Source: Streptomyces sp. SAI-135 (GTDB lineage: Bacteria; Actinomycetota; Actinomycetes; Streptomycetales; Streptomycetaceae). From it: DNA of 64,000 bases. The translations under genes and the position numbers were made by a program. This document shows positions 24,941 through 33,483 of this stretch, piece after piece (position 1 is the stretch's first letter; every line of letters begins with the position of its first letter). The DNA is taken from NCBI RefSeq assembly GCF_029893805.1, contig NZ_JARXYP010000002.1:4836001-4900000 (forward strand), given 5' to 3'. The notes under the pieces are model-generated. The model was given only the letters and a program-made list of their open reading frames with translations. It was not told the DNA's origin and searched no databases.

Positions 24941-26035
24941 ATGCGTACCGTCCCCGCCGTCATGGCCGTCTGCGTGTCGGCCCTCGTGCTCACCTCCTGC
25001 GGAGTGGGCGACAGCAACACCGCGGTGAGCCCCGAGAAGGGCGACGACATCACCCTGGGCCTGCTGCTGCCCGACCGGGACACCAGCCGCTTCGACCGGT
25101 TCGACTACCCCCTCATCAAGAAGGAAGTGGCGACCCTCACCCACGGCAAGGGCAAGGTCAGTTACGCCAACGCCGGGGCGAGCGCGAAGCGGCAGAGCCG
25201 GCAGTTCGAGCAGATGGTCGCCGACAAGGTGGACGTGATCCTGGTGGACGCGGTCGACGCCGAAGCGATCGGTCCTGACGTACAGAAGGCGAAGGACGCG
25301 GGCATCCCCGTCATCGCCTACGACCGCCTCGCCCAGGGCCCGATCGACGCCTACGTCTCGCACGACAACGAACTCGTCGGCGAGGTGCAGGGCCGGGCCA
25401 TCACCGAGGCGCTCGGCGACAAGGCCGAGACCAGCAAGGTCGTGATGATGAACGGCTCGCCCGCCGACCCCAACACCGCCCTGTTCAAGAAGGGCGCGCT
25501 GGACGAGCTCAACGGCAAGGTCGTCATAGCCAAGCAGTACGACACCCGGGAGTGGCTGCCGTCGGTCGCCAAGGCCAACATGAAGGCGGCGATCGCCTCC
25601 GTCGGGCTCAACGACATCGCCGCCGTGTACTCCGCCAACGACGACATGGCGGGCGCGGTCATCGCGGAGCTCAAGGAGGCGGGGGCCACCAGGATCCCGC
25701 CGGTGACCGGGCAGGACGCGACCCTCGCCGCCGTGCAGCGGGTCGTCTCGGGCGAGCAGTACATGACCGTGTACAAGTCGTTCCTGCTGGAGGCGACGAA
25801 CGCGGCGCAGATCGCGGTGTACAAGGTCCAGGGCCGCGGCCTGCAGTTCGACGCGCTGATCCGCGACAAGGTGGACAGCCCCACCCAGCAGGACATCCCC
25901 TCGCTGCTGGTGCCGGTGGTCGCCCTGACCAAGGACAACATCAAGCAGACGGTGATCAAGGACGACGTCTACACCGTCCAGCAGATCTGCACCGCCCCGT
26001 ACGCGGCGGACTGTGCGGCGATCGGCCTCGAGTAG
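24941..26035 (+). CDS. XylF-like sugar ABC substrate-binding lipoprotein
   Basis: The 364-residue protein has lipobox LTSC and a periplasmic-binding-protein type I fold close to D-xylose-binding proteins (ITLGLLLPDRDTSRFDRFDYPL, DVILVDAVDAEAIGPDV, VIAYDRLAQGPIDAYVSHDNELVG, AVYSANDDMAGAVIAEL). No permease or ATPase gene accompanies it, so it either serves a transporter encoded elsewhere or acts as a sensor. ATG 24941 has AGGA six bases ahead. Confidence 0.9.
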   Translation: MRTVPAVMAVCVSALVLTSCGVGDSNTAVSPEKGDDITLGLLLPDRDTSRFDRFDYPLIKKEVATLTHGKGKVSYANAGASAKRQSRQFEQMVADKVDVILVDAVDAEAIGPDVQKAKDAGIPVIAYDRLAQGPIDAYVSHDNELVGEVQGRAITEALGDKAETSKVVMMNGSPADPNTALFKKGALDELNGKVVIAKQYDTREWLPSVAKANMKAAIASVGLNDIAAVYSANDDMAGAVIAELKEAGATRIPPVTGQDATLAAVQRVVSGEQYMTVYKSFLLEATNAAQIAVYKVQGRGLQFDALIRDKVDSPTQQDIPSLLVPVVALTKDNIKQTVIKDDVYTVQQICTAPYAADCAAIGLE

Positions 26036-26062
26036 GCGCCCCGCCTGCCGTCCGGCGTGTGA

Positions 26063-26221
26063 TCAGGAATCGGTGCGCAGACGCCGTACGACGAGAGCGG
26101 TGGCCGTCAGCGCGGTGACCGTGCCGAAGGCCAGGTGGACGGCGGTGTCGGCCGGGGTGAAGGACGCCACTGCGTTGCCGAGCACGCTGAGGACGAGCAG
26201 GGGCCAGAGAAGAAGCTTCAC
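26063..26221 (-). CDS. 52-residue membrane protein
   Basis: The short frame begins at GTG 26221 with GGAG seven bases ahead (TGGAGCGCACC). It encodes two hydrophobic segments (KLLLWPLLVLSVLGNAVAS and TAVHLAFGTVTALTATALVV) separated by FTPAD and ending in VVRRLRTDS, which should place the C-terminus in the cytoplasm. Codon use is typical of the genome. It lies between the sugar-binding gene and the two-component system, on the opposite strand. No function is known to me. Confidence 0.72.
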   Translation of the reverse strand: MKLLLWPLLVLSVLGNAVASFTPADTAVHLAFGTVTALTATALVVRRLRTDS

Positions 26222-26313
26222 GGTGCGCTCCAGGTGGACGGGTCGGTCTCGGTGGTACCGACGCTACGAGCCGGCACCCGGTCCGCACGATCCAGCGTTC
26301 CGCCCGGTCAGGG

Positions 26314-26329
26314 GTACAGCAGGCTGTAC
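26314..26329. promoter_or_regulatory. Inverted repeat upstream of the two-component system
   Basis: GTACAGCAGGCTGTAC has perfect 7-bp arms around AG and lies 75 bases before the kinase ATG. A second copy (15 of 16 bases in the reverse orientation) follows the regulator gene, so both are probably binding sites for the response regulator. Confidence 0.65.
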
Positions 26330-26403
26330 TTTCCGCCTCCCGGCCTGTCCGCGCACCCGCCGTCCGCCTAGGGTCGTTGTTCTCCGGCCCGAGGAGGGTT
26401 CGC

Positions 26404-27610
26404 ATGACCACCGCCGACCTCAGGGGCCTTGTCGTGGGCACCGTGACCACCGCGGCCGCCGCGCTCGGCCAGCTGGTCTCCGGACTGGGTACGGCGGTCC
26501 TCGCACCGTTCGTGCTGCTGTGGCTGCTGCTGGCGCCCGGCGGGGTGCGCGTGCTGCACGCCCTGGCCGGCATGGAGCGCGTACGCCTCGCCCGCTGGGG
26601 CCCCGAGGTCATCGCCCCCGCGCCACCACCGGCGCGGCTGCGGGCCGCCCTCCGCGACCCCACGACCCGGCGCGAACTGCTGTGGCTGGTCCGGCACCTG
26701 GCCGTGGGCCTGCCGCTGGGCCTGCTCGGGTTCATCCTGCCGGTGCTCGCCCTGCGGGACACCATGTTCCCGCTGTACTGGCGCCTCGCCCCCAAGGACG
26801 CCACCGCCACCTCCATCGGGATCGGCGTCGCCCACTCCTGGCCGGACGCCCTCGCGGTGTGCCTGCTCGGCGTGGGCTGGATCGCCATCCTGCTGGGGCT
26901 CACCCCCGGCATGGCACGGCTCCAGGCGGACCCGGGACGCCGGCTCCTGTCGGCCGGTCCCGACGCCGACCTCTCCTTGCGGGTCGCCGACGCTGACCGC
27001 GACCCGGGCCGCCGCGCTGGACGCCCACGCCACCGAACTGCGGCGCATCGAGCGGTCGCTGCACGACGGCACCCAGAACCGGATCGTCACGGTGACCGTG
27101 CTGCTCGGTGCCGCCCGCCGGATGGTCGCCCGCGACCCGGCCGGCGCCGACGAACTCCTGGAGCGGGCCCAGTCCGCGGCCGAACAGGCGCTGGCCGAAC
27201 TGCGGACCGTCTCCCGCAGCATCCTCCCGCCGGTGCTCGCCGACCGGGGGCTCGCGGGCGCGCTGACCGGGCTCGCGGCCCAGAGCGCGGTGCCCTGCAC
27301 GGTCGACGTGGAGGTGCCGCGCCGGTGTGCCGCGTCCGTCGAGGCGACCGCGTACTTCGTCGTCGCCGAGGCGCTCACCAACATCGCCAAGCACAGCGGC
27401 GCGTCCGGGGCCACGGTCACCGTCCGCGCCCCCGGTGCCCGGCTGCTGCTGCGGGTCACGGACGACGGCCGGGGCGGCGCCGACGAGCACGCCGGCTCCG
27501 GGCTCAGCGGCATCCGCCGCCGTGTCGCCGCCCACGACGGCACCCTCCGCCTGACGAGCCCGCCGGGCGGCCCCACCATCCTGGAAGCGGAGTTGCCATG
27601 CGGATCGTGA
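26404..27610 (+). pseudogene. Sensor histidine kinase interrupted by a +1 frameshift
   Basis: The frame starts at ATG 26404 (GAGGAGGG before it) and encodes a sensor part with several membrane helices up to SLRVAD at 26991. One extra G at 26992 then puts the rest of the kinase in another frame (26993-27610), beginning LTATRAAALDAHATELRRIERSLHDG. Joined, it gives a 401-residue NarX/DesK-type kinase with phospho-acceptor His220 (ERSLHDGTQNR), N-box EALTNIAKHS and G-boxes DDGRGG and GSGLSGIRRR, overlapping the regulator start by 13 bases. Everything past the shift looks intact, so the break is recent or a base-call error. Without correction the first frame runs open into the regulator gene. Confidence 0.82.
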
Positions 27611-28257
27611 TCGCCGAGGACGATCCCCTGCTGCGCGAGGGGCTCGCGCTGCTGCTGCGGGCCGAGGGCCTGGACGTGGTGGGCACAGCCGACACCGCCG
27701 AAGGGGCGCTCGACGCCATCGACGCCCACAAGCCCGACGTGGCCATCCTCGACGTCCGGATGCCGCCCACGCACACCGACGAAGGGGTCCGCGCGGCCGT
27801 CGAGGCCCGGCGGCGCAGGCCCGGCCTGGCCGTCCTCGTGCTGTCCGCCTACGTCGAGCAGAGCTTCGCGACCGAGCTGCTGACCGGCGGGGTCGGCGGG
27901 CTGGGCTATCTGCTCAAGGAACGGGTCGGCCGGGTCGAGGAGTTCCTCGACGCGCTGCGCCGGGTGGCCTCCGGAGGCACCGCCATCGACCCCGAGGTCG
28001 TCGCCCAGCTGTTCACCCGCTCCCGTGCGGACGTGCGGCTGGAGCGGCTGAGCCCGCGCGAGAAGGACGTGCTCGCCCTGATGGCCGAGGGGCTCGGCAA
28101 CAGCGCCATCGCGGAGCGGCTGTTCGTGACCGACGGGGCCGTGCACAAGCACATCCGGAGCATCTTCGCGAAGCTCGATCTCTCGCCCACGGACCAGGTC
28201 GACCGGCGCGTGGCGGCCGTCCTGCACTATCTGGAGGACGCGCGGCGACGGTCGTAG
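27598..28257 (+). CDS. NarL/LuxR-family response regulator
   Basis: A 219-residue regulator with a receiver domain (acidic pocket EDD at 7-9, phospho-acceptor Asp52 in VAILDVRMPP, Lys in LLKERVGR) and a C-terminal LuxR helix-turn-helix (LSPREKDVLALMAEGLGNSAIAERLF, then VHKHIRSIFAKLDL). ATG 27598 lies within the last codons of the kinase. The stop codon abuts a 16-bp inverted repeat that matches one in front of the kinase. It likely controls its own operon and the CPBP protease gene downstream. Confidence 0.92.
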   Translation: MRIVIAEDDPLLREGLALLLRAEGLDVVGTADTAEGALDAIDAHKPDVAILDVRMPPTHTDEGVRAAVEARRRRPGLAVLVLSAYVEQSFATELLTGGVGGLGYLLKERVGRVEEFLDALRRVASGGTAIDPEVVAQLFTRSRADVRLERLSPREKDVLALMAEGLGNSAIAERLFVTDGAVHKHIRSIFAKLDLSPTDQVDRRVAAVLHYLEDARRRS

Positions 28258-28272
28258 TACAGCCTGCTGCAC
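28257..28272. promoter_or_regulatory. Second copy of the response-regulator inverted repeat
   Basis: GTACAGCCTGCTGCAC equals the reverse complement of the site at 26314-26329 except for one base. It starts on the last base of the regulator stop codon, 90 bases before the CPBP protease start. Confidence 0.6.
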
Positions 28273-28361
28273 AGCGATCGGGCCCTGTGCGGCAATGATT
28301 CGCGGGCCCGGCGACGGTGTGCTGGACACATCACATCAGCCCCCTCGGAAGGGACCCCGCG

Positions 28362-29264
28362 GTGAGTGTCCAAGCGTCCGTCGGCATCGAGACCCGACCG
28401 GCTCCGCAGGAGACCGTCGGCCTGCGCGGCAGTATCCGTCGCAACCCCCTGACCTGGTTCTTCACTCTGGCCTTCGCACTGAGCTGGGCGGCCTGGACGC
28501 CGTACGTCCTGTCCGGGAACGGCCTCGGCGTCTGGCACTTCGTCTTCCCCGGCGGCCGCGCGGGAGGCCAGCTCACCGGCGTCCTGCCGGGCGCCTATCT
28601 CGGCCCGATCGCCTCCGCCCTGCTGGTCACCGGGATCACGGAGGGACGCGCGGGCCTGCGGACCTGGCGGGCCAGGATGACCAGGTTCAGGGTGGGCCTG
28701 CGCTGGTACCTGGTCGTCCTGCTCGCGGTGCCGGCCGCGCTGACCCTCGCCTCCGTCGCCCTGGCCGGCCGCGGACCCGCGCTGCCGTCCCTGACGGTCC
28801 TGGCCGCCTACCTGCCCGGACTGCTCGTCCAGATGATCACCACCGGTCTCGCCGAGGAGCCCGGCTGGCGGGAGTTCGCGATGCCGCGGATGCAGCGCCG
28901 GTACGGTCCCCTGACCGCGACCCTCGTCGTCGGCGCGCTGTGGGGCTCCTGGCACCTGCCGCTGTTCCTGACGGAGTGGGGCGGCGGGCCGCAGGTGTCC
29001 TGGACGGTGCCCGTGCAGTTCATGGCGATGACGGTCGCGTTCAGCTGCGTGATGACCTGGGTGTTCAACCGGTCCGGCGAGAGCATGCCGCTGGTCATGC
29101 TGCTGCACACCGGCGTCAACAACTACCTCTCGATCGCCTGGTCCGGCATGTTCCCCTCGCTGAAGGAGAGCGACGCGGCCCGGTCGGTGCTGCTCGCGGC
29201 GACGGCGGCCGCGCTGGTCCTGCTGGTCGCGACCCGGGGGCGGCTGGGCCTGCCCAGGCGGTGA
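28362..29264 (+). CDS. CPBP-family intramembrane metalloprotease
   Basis: The 300-residue protein has about eight membrane helices and all CPBP/Rce1 motifs: EEPGWRE (the glutamate pair and arginine), GSWHLPLF (His) and LLHTGVNNYL (His and Asn). Such proteins process membrane peptides or act in bacteriocin immunity. GTG 28362 has GGAAGG about nine bases ahead. A response-regulator-type operator upstream suggests control by the preceding two-component system. Confidence 0.9.
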   Translation: MSVQASVGIETRPAPQETVGLRGSIRRNPLTWFFTLAFALSWAAWTPYVLSGNGLGVWHFVFPGGRAGGQLTGVLPGAYLGPIASALLVTGITEGRAGLRTWRARMTRFRVGLRWYLVVLLAVPAALTLASVALAGRGPALPSLTVLAAYLPGLLVQMITTGLAEEPGWREFAMPRMQRRYGPLTATLVVGALWGSWHLPLFLTEWGGGPQVSWTVPVQFMAMTVAFSCVMTWVFNRSGESMPLVMLLHTGVNNYLSIAWSGMFPSLKESDAARSVLLAATAAALVLLVATRGRLGLPRR

Positions 29265-29283
29265 TCACGCCCCGCACTCCGTC

Positions 29284-29323
29284 ACGGGCTCCCGGTGCCT
29301 CCCTCGTCGCCCCGGGAGCCCGT
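29284..29323 (+). terminator. Terminator after the CPBP protease gene
   Basis: ACGGGCTCCCGG and CCGGGAGCCCGT form a perfect 12-bp stem with a 16-base loop, 19 bases after the stop. Confidence 0.75.
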
Positions 29324-29388
29324 CGGTGCATCCCCGGGGACTGTTCGTCGCTCGCGGCGGATCGGATGTCGTCGGGGCACGGGAATTT

Positions 29389-29757
29389 TCAGCCGGACTC
29401 GCCGGCCTCCTTTCCGGACCCGTTCGCGAACTGGAGCGAGATGCGGCGCAGGACGTCCGCGGCGGAGGTGTCGGTACGGCCCTCGTCGTGGACCTCGGCC
29501 AGCTGCACGAAGGCGAAGGCGAAGCAGTGGGCGATGCTCGCGATGGCGGGGCCCAGCTCCTCGACCACGGCGTCCGCGGCGGCGTGCCCGCTCGCGTCGG
29601 CGGGGAGGTGGATCCGCGGGAGGGTCTCCACGAGGAGAGCGGAGACGGCCCCGGTCAACGAGGCCTGCCGGCCCGGGTGTTCCCGCACCTGGCGACGCAT
29701 CTCCAGGGCCTCGGTGAGGATGCCGACGACGTTCTGCATGACCTCGCGTTGTTCCAT
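29389..29757 (-). CDS. Hypothetical protein
   Basis: A 122-residue soluble, largely helical protein I do not recognise (VMQNVVGILTEALEMRRQVREHP, AVVEELGPAIASIAHCFAFAFVQLAEVHDEG in outline). ATG 29757 is preferred because a TACGCT -10 box stands eight bases ahead; an in-frame ATG at 29793 is the alternative. It diverges from the ECF sigma gene. Confidence 0.7.
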   Translation of the reverse strand: MEQREVMQNVVGILTEALEMRRQVREHPGRQASLTGAVSALLVETLPRIHLPADASGHAAADAVVEELGPAIASIAHCFAFAFVQLAEVHDEGRTDTSAADVLRRISLQFANGSGKEAGESG

Positions 29758-29808
29758 GACACCGCAGCGTAGGTGCTCCACGGAAGGCGTCATGTGATCC
29801 AGTGCACA

Positions 29809-29838
29809 GGAACTCGGTGCCGGGGAGCGGAGCGTTAC
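29809..29838 (+). promoter_or_regulatory. Candidate ECF-type promoter of the sigma gene
   Basis: GGAAC (29809-29813) and CGTTAC (29833-29838) resemble the -35 and -10 of ECF sigma-dependent promoters. The 19-base spacer is longer than usual. Transcription would begin at about the GTG of the sigma gene. This suggests autoregulation but is not decisive. Confidence 0.35.
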
Positions 29839-29842
29839 GGGT

Positions 29843-30472
29843 GTGAGGGAATCAGAGGTGGCGGAACCGGAGCGGGCGCGGATACGGGCCGGCGACCGGG
29901 CGGCGTTCGGCGAACTGTACGACCGGTATGCGCGAGCGGTCTACAACCACGCCCTGCGGCTGACCGGGAACTGGGCGGAGGCCGAGGAGGCGATGTCCGA
30001 GACCTTCCTCGCCGCCTGGCGGACGAGACGGACCGTGGAGCCGGAGGGCGGCTCGCTGAAACCGTGGCTGCTCGGCATCGCCACGCACAAGGCGTACAAC
30101 GCCAACCGGGGCGTGCGGCGCAGGCTCGCCTTCCTGGCGCGCAGTCCGGAGCCGCGCCCGGTCGAGGACTTCGCCGAGGAGACCGCGGGCCGGATCGACG
30201 ACGCCCGGCGGCTCGCGGTGGTGCACCAGGCCCTGGGGCGGCTCCGGAGGCAGGACCGCGAGGTGTTCGCGCTGTGCGTGTCGGCCGGTCTGGACTACCG
30301 GCAGGCCGCCGAGGCCCTCGGTGTCCCCGTCGGCACCGTGCGGTCCCGGCTGTCGAGGGCCCGCGCCCGGCTGGCCCGGCTGAGCGCGCAGGCGGAACCG
30401 CCCACGGGCCACGGAGAGATGGAGAGTGAGGCCGCGCTCGCGGCCCTGTTCCTGCGGGAGGAGACCCGATGA
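29843..30472 (+). CDS. RNA polymerase ECF sigma factor
   Basis: The 209-residue protein has sigma-2 at about residues 15-85 (AFGELYDRYARAVYNHALRLTG, ETFLAAWRTRR) and sigma-4 at about 125-185 (LRRQDREVFALCVSAGLDYRQAAEALGVPVGTVRSRLSRARARL in outline). GTG 29843 has no Shine-Dalgarno sequence and may be leaderless. The ATGA overlap with the next gene couples it to a CU044_5270 membrane protein, the usual partner of this ECF subgroup in Streptomyces. Confidence 0.9.
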   Translation: MRESEVAEPERARIRAGDRAAFGELYDRYARAVYNHALRLTGNWAEAEEAMSETFLAAWRTRRTVEPEGGSLKPWLLGIATHKAYNANRGVRRRLAFLARSPEPRPVEDFAEETAGRIDDARRLAVVHQALGRLRRQDREVFALCVSAGLDYRQAAEALGVPVGTVRSRLSRARARLARLSAQAEPPTGHGEMESEAALAALFLREETR

Positions 30473-31455
30473 GCGAGGCCGAGGAACTGCTGTCGACCCC
30501 GGCGGAATGGGACCTCCCGCCGGAGCGTCACCATCACTTCAAGGACGTACTGATGCAGCGCATCGACGACGACAACCGAGCCGGGAAGCCTTCCGTACGG
30601 CGTCGGCTCATCCGGCCGGCCGTGCTGGTCCCCCTGGTCTCGGCGGCCCTGGCGGGAGCCCTGCTCGCCACGCTGACCACGGACGGGCAGCCGCCTCGGG
30701 CCCGTGCCTCCAGCGCCTCCGGCACCCTCGGCCGGATCGCGACGGCCGCGATGGCGAGCGACGCGATCCCCGTGCGCGACGACCAGTTCGTGTACGTGCG
30801 GACCCTGGACCGCTCGAACACGGGCACCTTCACCGGGCCGGTCGAGCTCGGCGCACTGCACACCGAGGAGCACTGGACCGCCCAGGAGCCGGGCCCGCTG
30901 CGGACCACCGGATGGCTCAGGGCCAGCGGCAAGGACGCGGTCATGCCCGGACAGCTCATCCCGGTCGAGGCCGGCGAGCCCGTCCCGGAGGGTGTCGACC
31001 ATCCCACCTACCGGTGGCTCGCGTCCCTGCCCACCGACCCCGACGCCCTGCTCGCCCGGCTGCGGAAGGAGGCCAGGCCGGTCGACGGCGAGACGACGGA
31101 CCAGGCGGTCTTCTCCCTGATCGGCAGCCTGATCAGCGGCACGATCATGCCGCCCGCCAACGCCGCCGCGTTCTACCGGGCGGCCGCGAAGCTGCCCGGC
31201 GTGCGCGAGATCCCCGACGCCGTCGACGCGGCCGGCCGGCACGGTATCGCCATCACCCTCGACGACACGGGTTTCGCGACCCGTGACGAGTGGATCTTCG
31301 ACAGGCGGACCCTGGCGCTGCTCGGTTCCCGCTTCTACCTCACCGACCCGGAGCGGGGCATCACCACCGAGACGCTGGCCGGCACCAGTGCCGTGATGCG
31401 GACCGCGGTGGTCGACGGGAAGGGCGAGGTGCCCGCGCGGAACGCCGCCCGCTGA
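30469..31455 (+). CDS. CU044_5270 family membrane protein, likely sigma-factor partner
   Basis: A 328-residue protein with a short cytoplasmic N-terminus, one membrane helix at about 46-68 (LIRPAVLVPLVSAALAGALLATL) and a large external domain of the CU044_5270 family (DDQFVYVRTLDRS, EEHWTAQEPGPLRTTGWLRASG in outline). Overlap with the ECF gene suggests it is the cognate anti-sigma or sensor, although no zinc-finger motif is present. Confidence 0.87.
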   Translation: MSEAEELLSTPAEWDLPPERHHHFKDVLMQRIDDDNRAGKPSVRRRLIRPAVLVPLVSAALAGALLATLTTDGQPPRARASSASGTLGRIATAAMASDAIPVRDDQFVYVRTLDRSNTGTFTGPVELGALHTEEHWTAQEPGPLRTTGWLRASGKDAVMPGQLIPVEAGEPVPEGVDHPTYRWLASLPTDPDALLARLRKEARPVDGETTDQAVFSLIGSLISGTIMPPANAAAFYRAAAKLPGVREIPDAVDAAGRHGIAITLDDTGFATRDEWIFDRRTLALLGSRFYLTDPERGITTETLAGTSAVMRTAVVDGKGEVPARNAAR

Positions 31456-31490
31456 TGTCCCGCTGATGCCCCTTGGCGCACAATTGCGGC

Positions 31491-31820
31491 ATGAGCATCG
31501 TCAAGATCAACGTACTCACGGTCCCCGAGGAGCAGCGCGAGACGCTGGAGAAGCGGTTCGCCTCCCGGGCGGGGACCGTGGAGAACTCGGACGGGTTCGA
31601 GTGGTTCGAGCTGCTGCGGCCCGTCGAGGGCACCGACACCTACCTGGTGTACACCCGCTGGCGGGACGAGGAGTCGTTCCAGAAGTGGATGTCCGGGATG
31701 GCGCAGGCCGCGCACGGGGGAGGCGGCGAGGGGGAGCGCGGGGAGCGCCCCCGGCCCGCCGCCTCCGGGGCGACGCTGTGGAGCTTCGAGGTCGTGCAGC
31801 AGGCCGCGCCCCGGCAGTGA
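31491..31820 (+). CDS. ABM-domain monooxygenase / heme-degrading type
   Basis: A 109-residue ferredoxin-like alpha/beta-barrel protein of the antibiotic biosynthesis monooxygenase family (IVKINVLTVPEEQRETLEKRFASR, GFEWFELLRPVEGTDTYLVYTRWRDEESFQKWM in outline). It is close to HmoA/MhuD-type heme-degrading proteins, but the heme-ligating His cannot be confirmed by eye. ATG 31491 lacks a Shine-Dalgarno sequence; CACAAT six bases ahead may give a leaderless mRNA. Confidence 0.85.
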   Translation: MSIVKINVLTVPEEQRETLEKRFASRAGTVENSDGFEWFELLRPVEGTDTYLVYTRWRDEESFQKWMSGMAQAAHGGGGEGERGERPRPAASGATLWSFEVVQQAAPRQ

Positions 31821-31827
31821 CCTGAGC

Positions 31828-31854
31828 GGACCCCGGGCATGCGGCCCGGGGTCC
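31828..31854. terminator. Bidirectional terminator between convergent genes
   Basis: GGACCCCGGGC and GCCCGGGGTCC form a perfect 11-bp stem with a 5-base loop, lying between the ABM gene and the convergent pectate lyase. Confidence 0.8.
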
Positions 31855-31861
31855 CGTGTCC

Positions 31862-33436
31862 CTACAGCGTGACCTGCCGGCCGCCGAAGGTGACCACCAG
31901 GCTGCCGTTCGAGGCGAAGGACCAGCCCAGCGCGCCGGAGTACGAGGAGCAGCGCGACCCGTTGGTGCCGGACCAGAACTGGTTCGAGCTGTCGGCGTCG
32001 CCGATGACCCGGTCGTTCGTCCCGCTGCTGAAGCGGCAGGAGGTGTTGGAGCGGAACACCGAGGTCCCGCCGTCGAAGTTGAAGTTGCGCTCGGTGTTGT
32101 CGACGGACACGTTGTTCGACACCGCCATGGTGCCCGGGTTGCTGTTCCACGTGAAACCGTGCTTGCCGTTGGCGTGGGCGATGCTGTGGCGCACCACGTG
32201 GTCGACCGCGATGTCGTCGCCGCCGAGCTTGTAGCCGTTGCGGTCGCCGTTGCCGGCCTGGGAGCCGTCGCTGAGGGTGCCGTTGTCGTACGACAGCGAG
32301 TACTCGACGGTCACCGGGCCGATGGCACCGGTGTCGGTCTTGGTGTAGAGGTCCCAGCCGTCGTCGATGTTGTTGTGCGAGACGGCGTACCGGAACACGT
32401 TCCCCGTGCCGGTGGTGAGCTTCGCGGCGAAGCCGTCGGCGTCCTCACCGTCGGAGTCGGCGTTGTCATGGGACTCGGCGCTCAGGATCAGGTTGTTGGC
32501 CGGCCACTGGCTCGCCGGGGTGGAGGAGGTCATCCGGCCCAGCTGGAGGCCGGTGTCCCGGTTGAAGCGGGTCACCGTGCGCTCGACGACGTTGTTGCTG
32601 CCGCCGATGTAGATGCCGTTGTCCCCGGCCCGCTCGACGACCAGGCCGTAGATCTTCCAGTAGTCGGCGTTGAGCTGGATGCCCCGGTTGGCGGAACTCT
32701 CGCTCTGCGCGGCGAAGTTGAGCACCGGGGTCTCGCCGGGGTAGGCGGAGATCGTGGTGCGGGCGGCGGAGGTGCCGTTGTTGCCGGCCGGGATGGTCAC
32801 CGTCGAGGAGTAGGCGTACGTCCCTCCGCGCAGGTAGATCGTGCCGCCGGCGGAGATGCGGCTGATCGCCGAGGCGAGCGTGGTGGGCGCGGTGACCGTG
32901 CCGGCCGCGCTGTCGGTGCCGCTCGGTGACACGTACAGGGCGCTGCTCGACGGCGGGGTCGTGGTGCCGGACGTCTCGGCGTCCAGGTAGTCGACGTTGG
33001 GCAGCCCGTTGCCGCCGGTGGGGTTCAGCCGGATCGTGTTGCTGCCCGCGGTCAGCGGGACGGTGAGCGTCTTGGTGGTCCAGCCGGTCCAGGTTCCGGT
33101 GGACTCGAAGGAGGCCGACGAGACCGTCGAGCCGTTCACGATGATGTCCGCGGGGCGGGCGGTGGTGGTGCCGTTGGCGAACCGGACGCTCAGGGTCGCC
33201 GACTGCGCCGCGGAGGCGGACACGGTGAACTGGGCGTAGGCGCCGGTGGCGTTGGTGCCGTTGCAGAAGCCGCTGCCGGAGTAGCCGGCGTACTCGGTCT
33301 CGACGGCTCCGGTGCAGATGGCGGGGCTGGTCTCCGCTTCGTAGCGGGTGGTGGCGGCCTGGGCGGTGGTGCCGGACAGTGCGACGAGCGTGCCGGCGAT
33401 GAGGCCGACGGATGCGATGACTGGTCTCAGGTGCAT
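31862..33436 (-). CDS. Secreted PL9 pectate lyase with N-terminal CBM35-like module
   Basis: A signal peptide (ending near TTAQAA) is followed by a carbohydrate-binding module of the CBM35/CBM6 type (about 30-155, with TRYEAETSPAICTG and NTIRLNPTGGNGLPNVDYLD). A right-handed beta-helix completes the 524-residue protein. PL9 hallmarks include DADGFAAKL, containing the candidate catalytic Lys, and DDGWDLYTK with calcium-binding Asp. It cleaves polygalacturonate outside the cell. ATG 33436 has GGAG seven bases ahead. A LacI-type palindrome lies upstream, as expected for pectin-induced genes. Confidence 0.92.
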   Translation of the reverse strand: MHLRPVIASVGLIAGTLVALSGTTAQAATTRYEAETSPAICTGAVETEYAGYSGSGFCNGTNATGAYAQFTVSASAAQSATLSVRFANGTTTARPADIIVNGSTVSSASFESTGTWTGWTTKTLTVPLTAGSNTIRLNPTGGNGLPNVDYLDAETSGTTTPPSSSALYVSPSGTDSAAGTVTAPTTLASAISRISAGGTIYLRGGTYAYSSTVTIPAGNNGTSAARTTISAYPGETPVLNFAAQSESSANRGIQLNADYWKIYGLVVERAGDNGIYIGGSNNVVERTVTRFNRDTGLQLGRMTSSTPASQWPANNLILSAESHDNADSDGEDADGFAAKLTTGTGNVFRYAVSHNNIDDGWDLYTKTDTGAIGPVTVEYSLSYDNGTLSDGSQAGNGDRNGYKLGGDDIAVDHVVRHSIAHANGKHGFTWNSNPGTMAVSNNVSVDNTERNFNFDGGTSVFRSNTSCRFSSGTNDRVIGDADSSNQFWSGTNGSRCSSYSGALGWSFASNGSLVVTFGGRQVTL

Positions 33437-33483
33437 CGTTCGTCTCCATGGTGTGCGGCGACGGGGGCACGTATCGTTCGGAA

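Noticed and set aside
26377..28257. A 626-codon kinase-regulator fusion
   Set aside because: The middle 200 codons are the wrong frame of the kinase catalytic domain; the fusion is an artefact of the frameshift at 26992.
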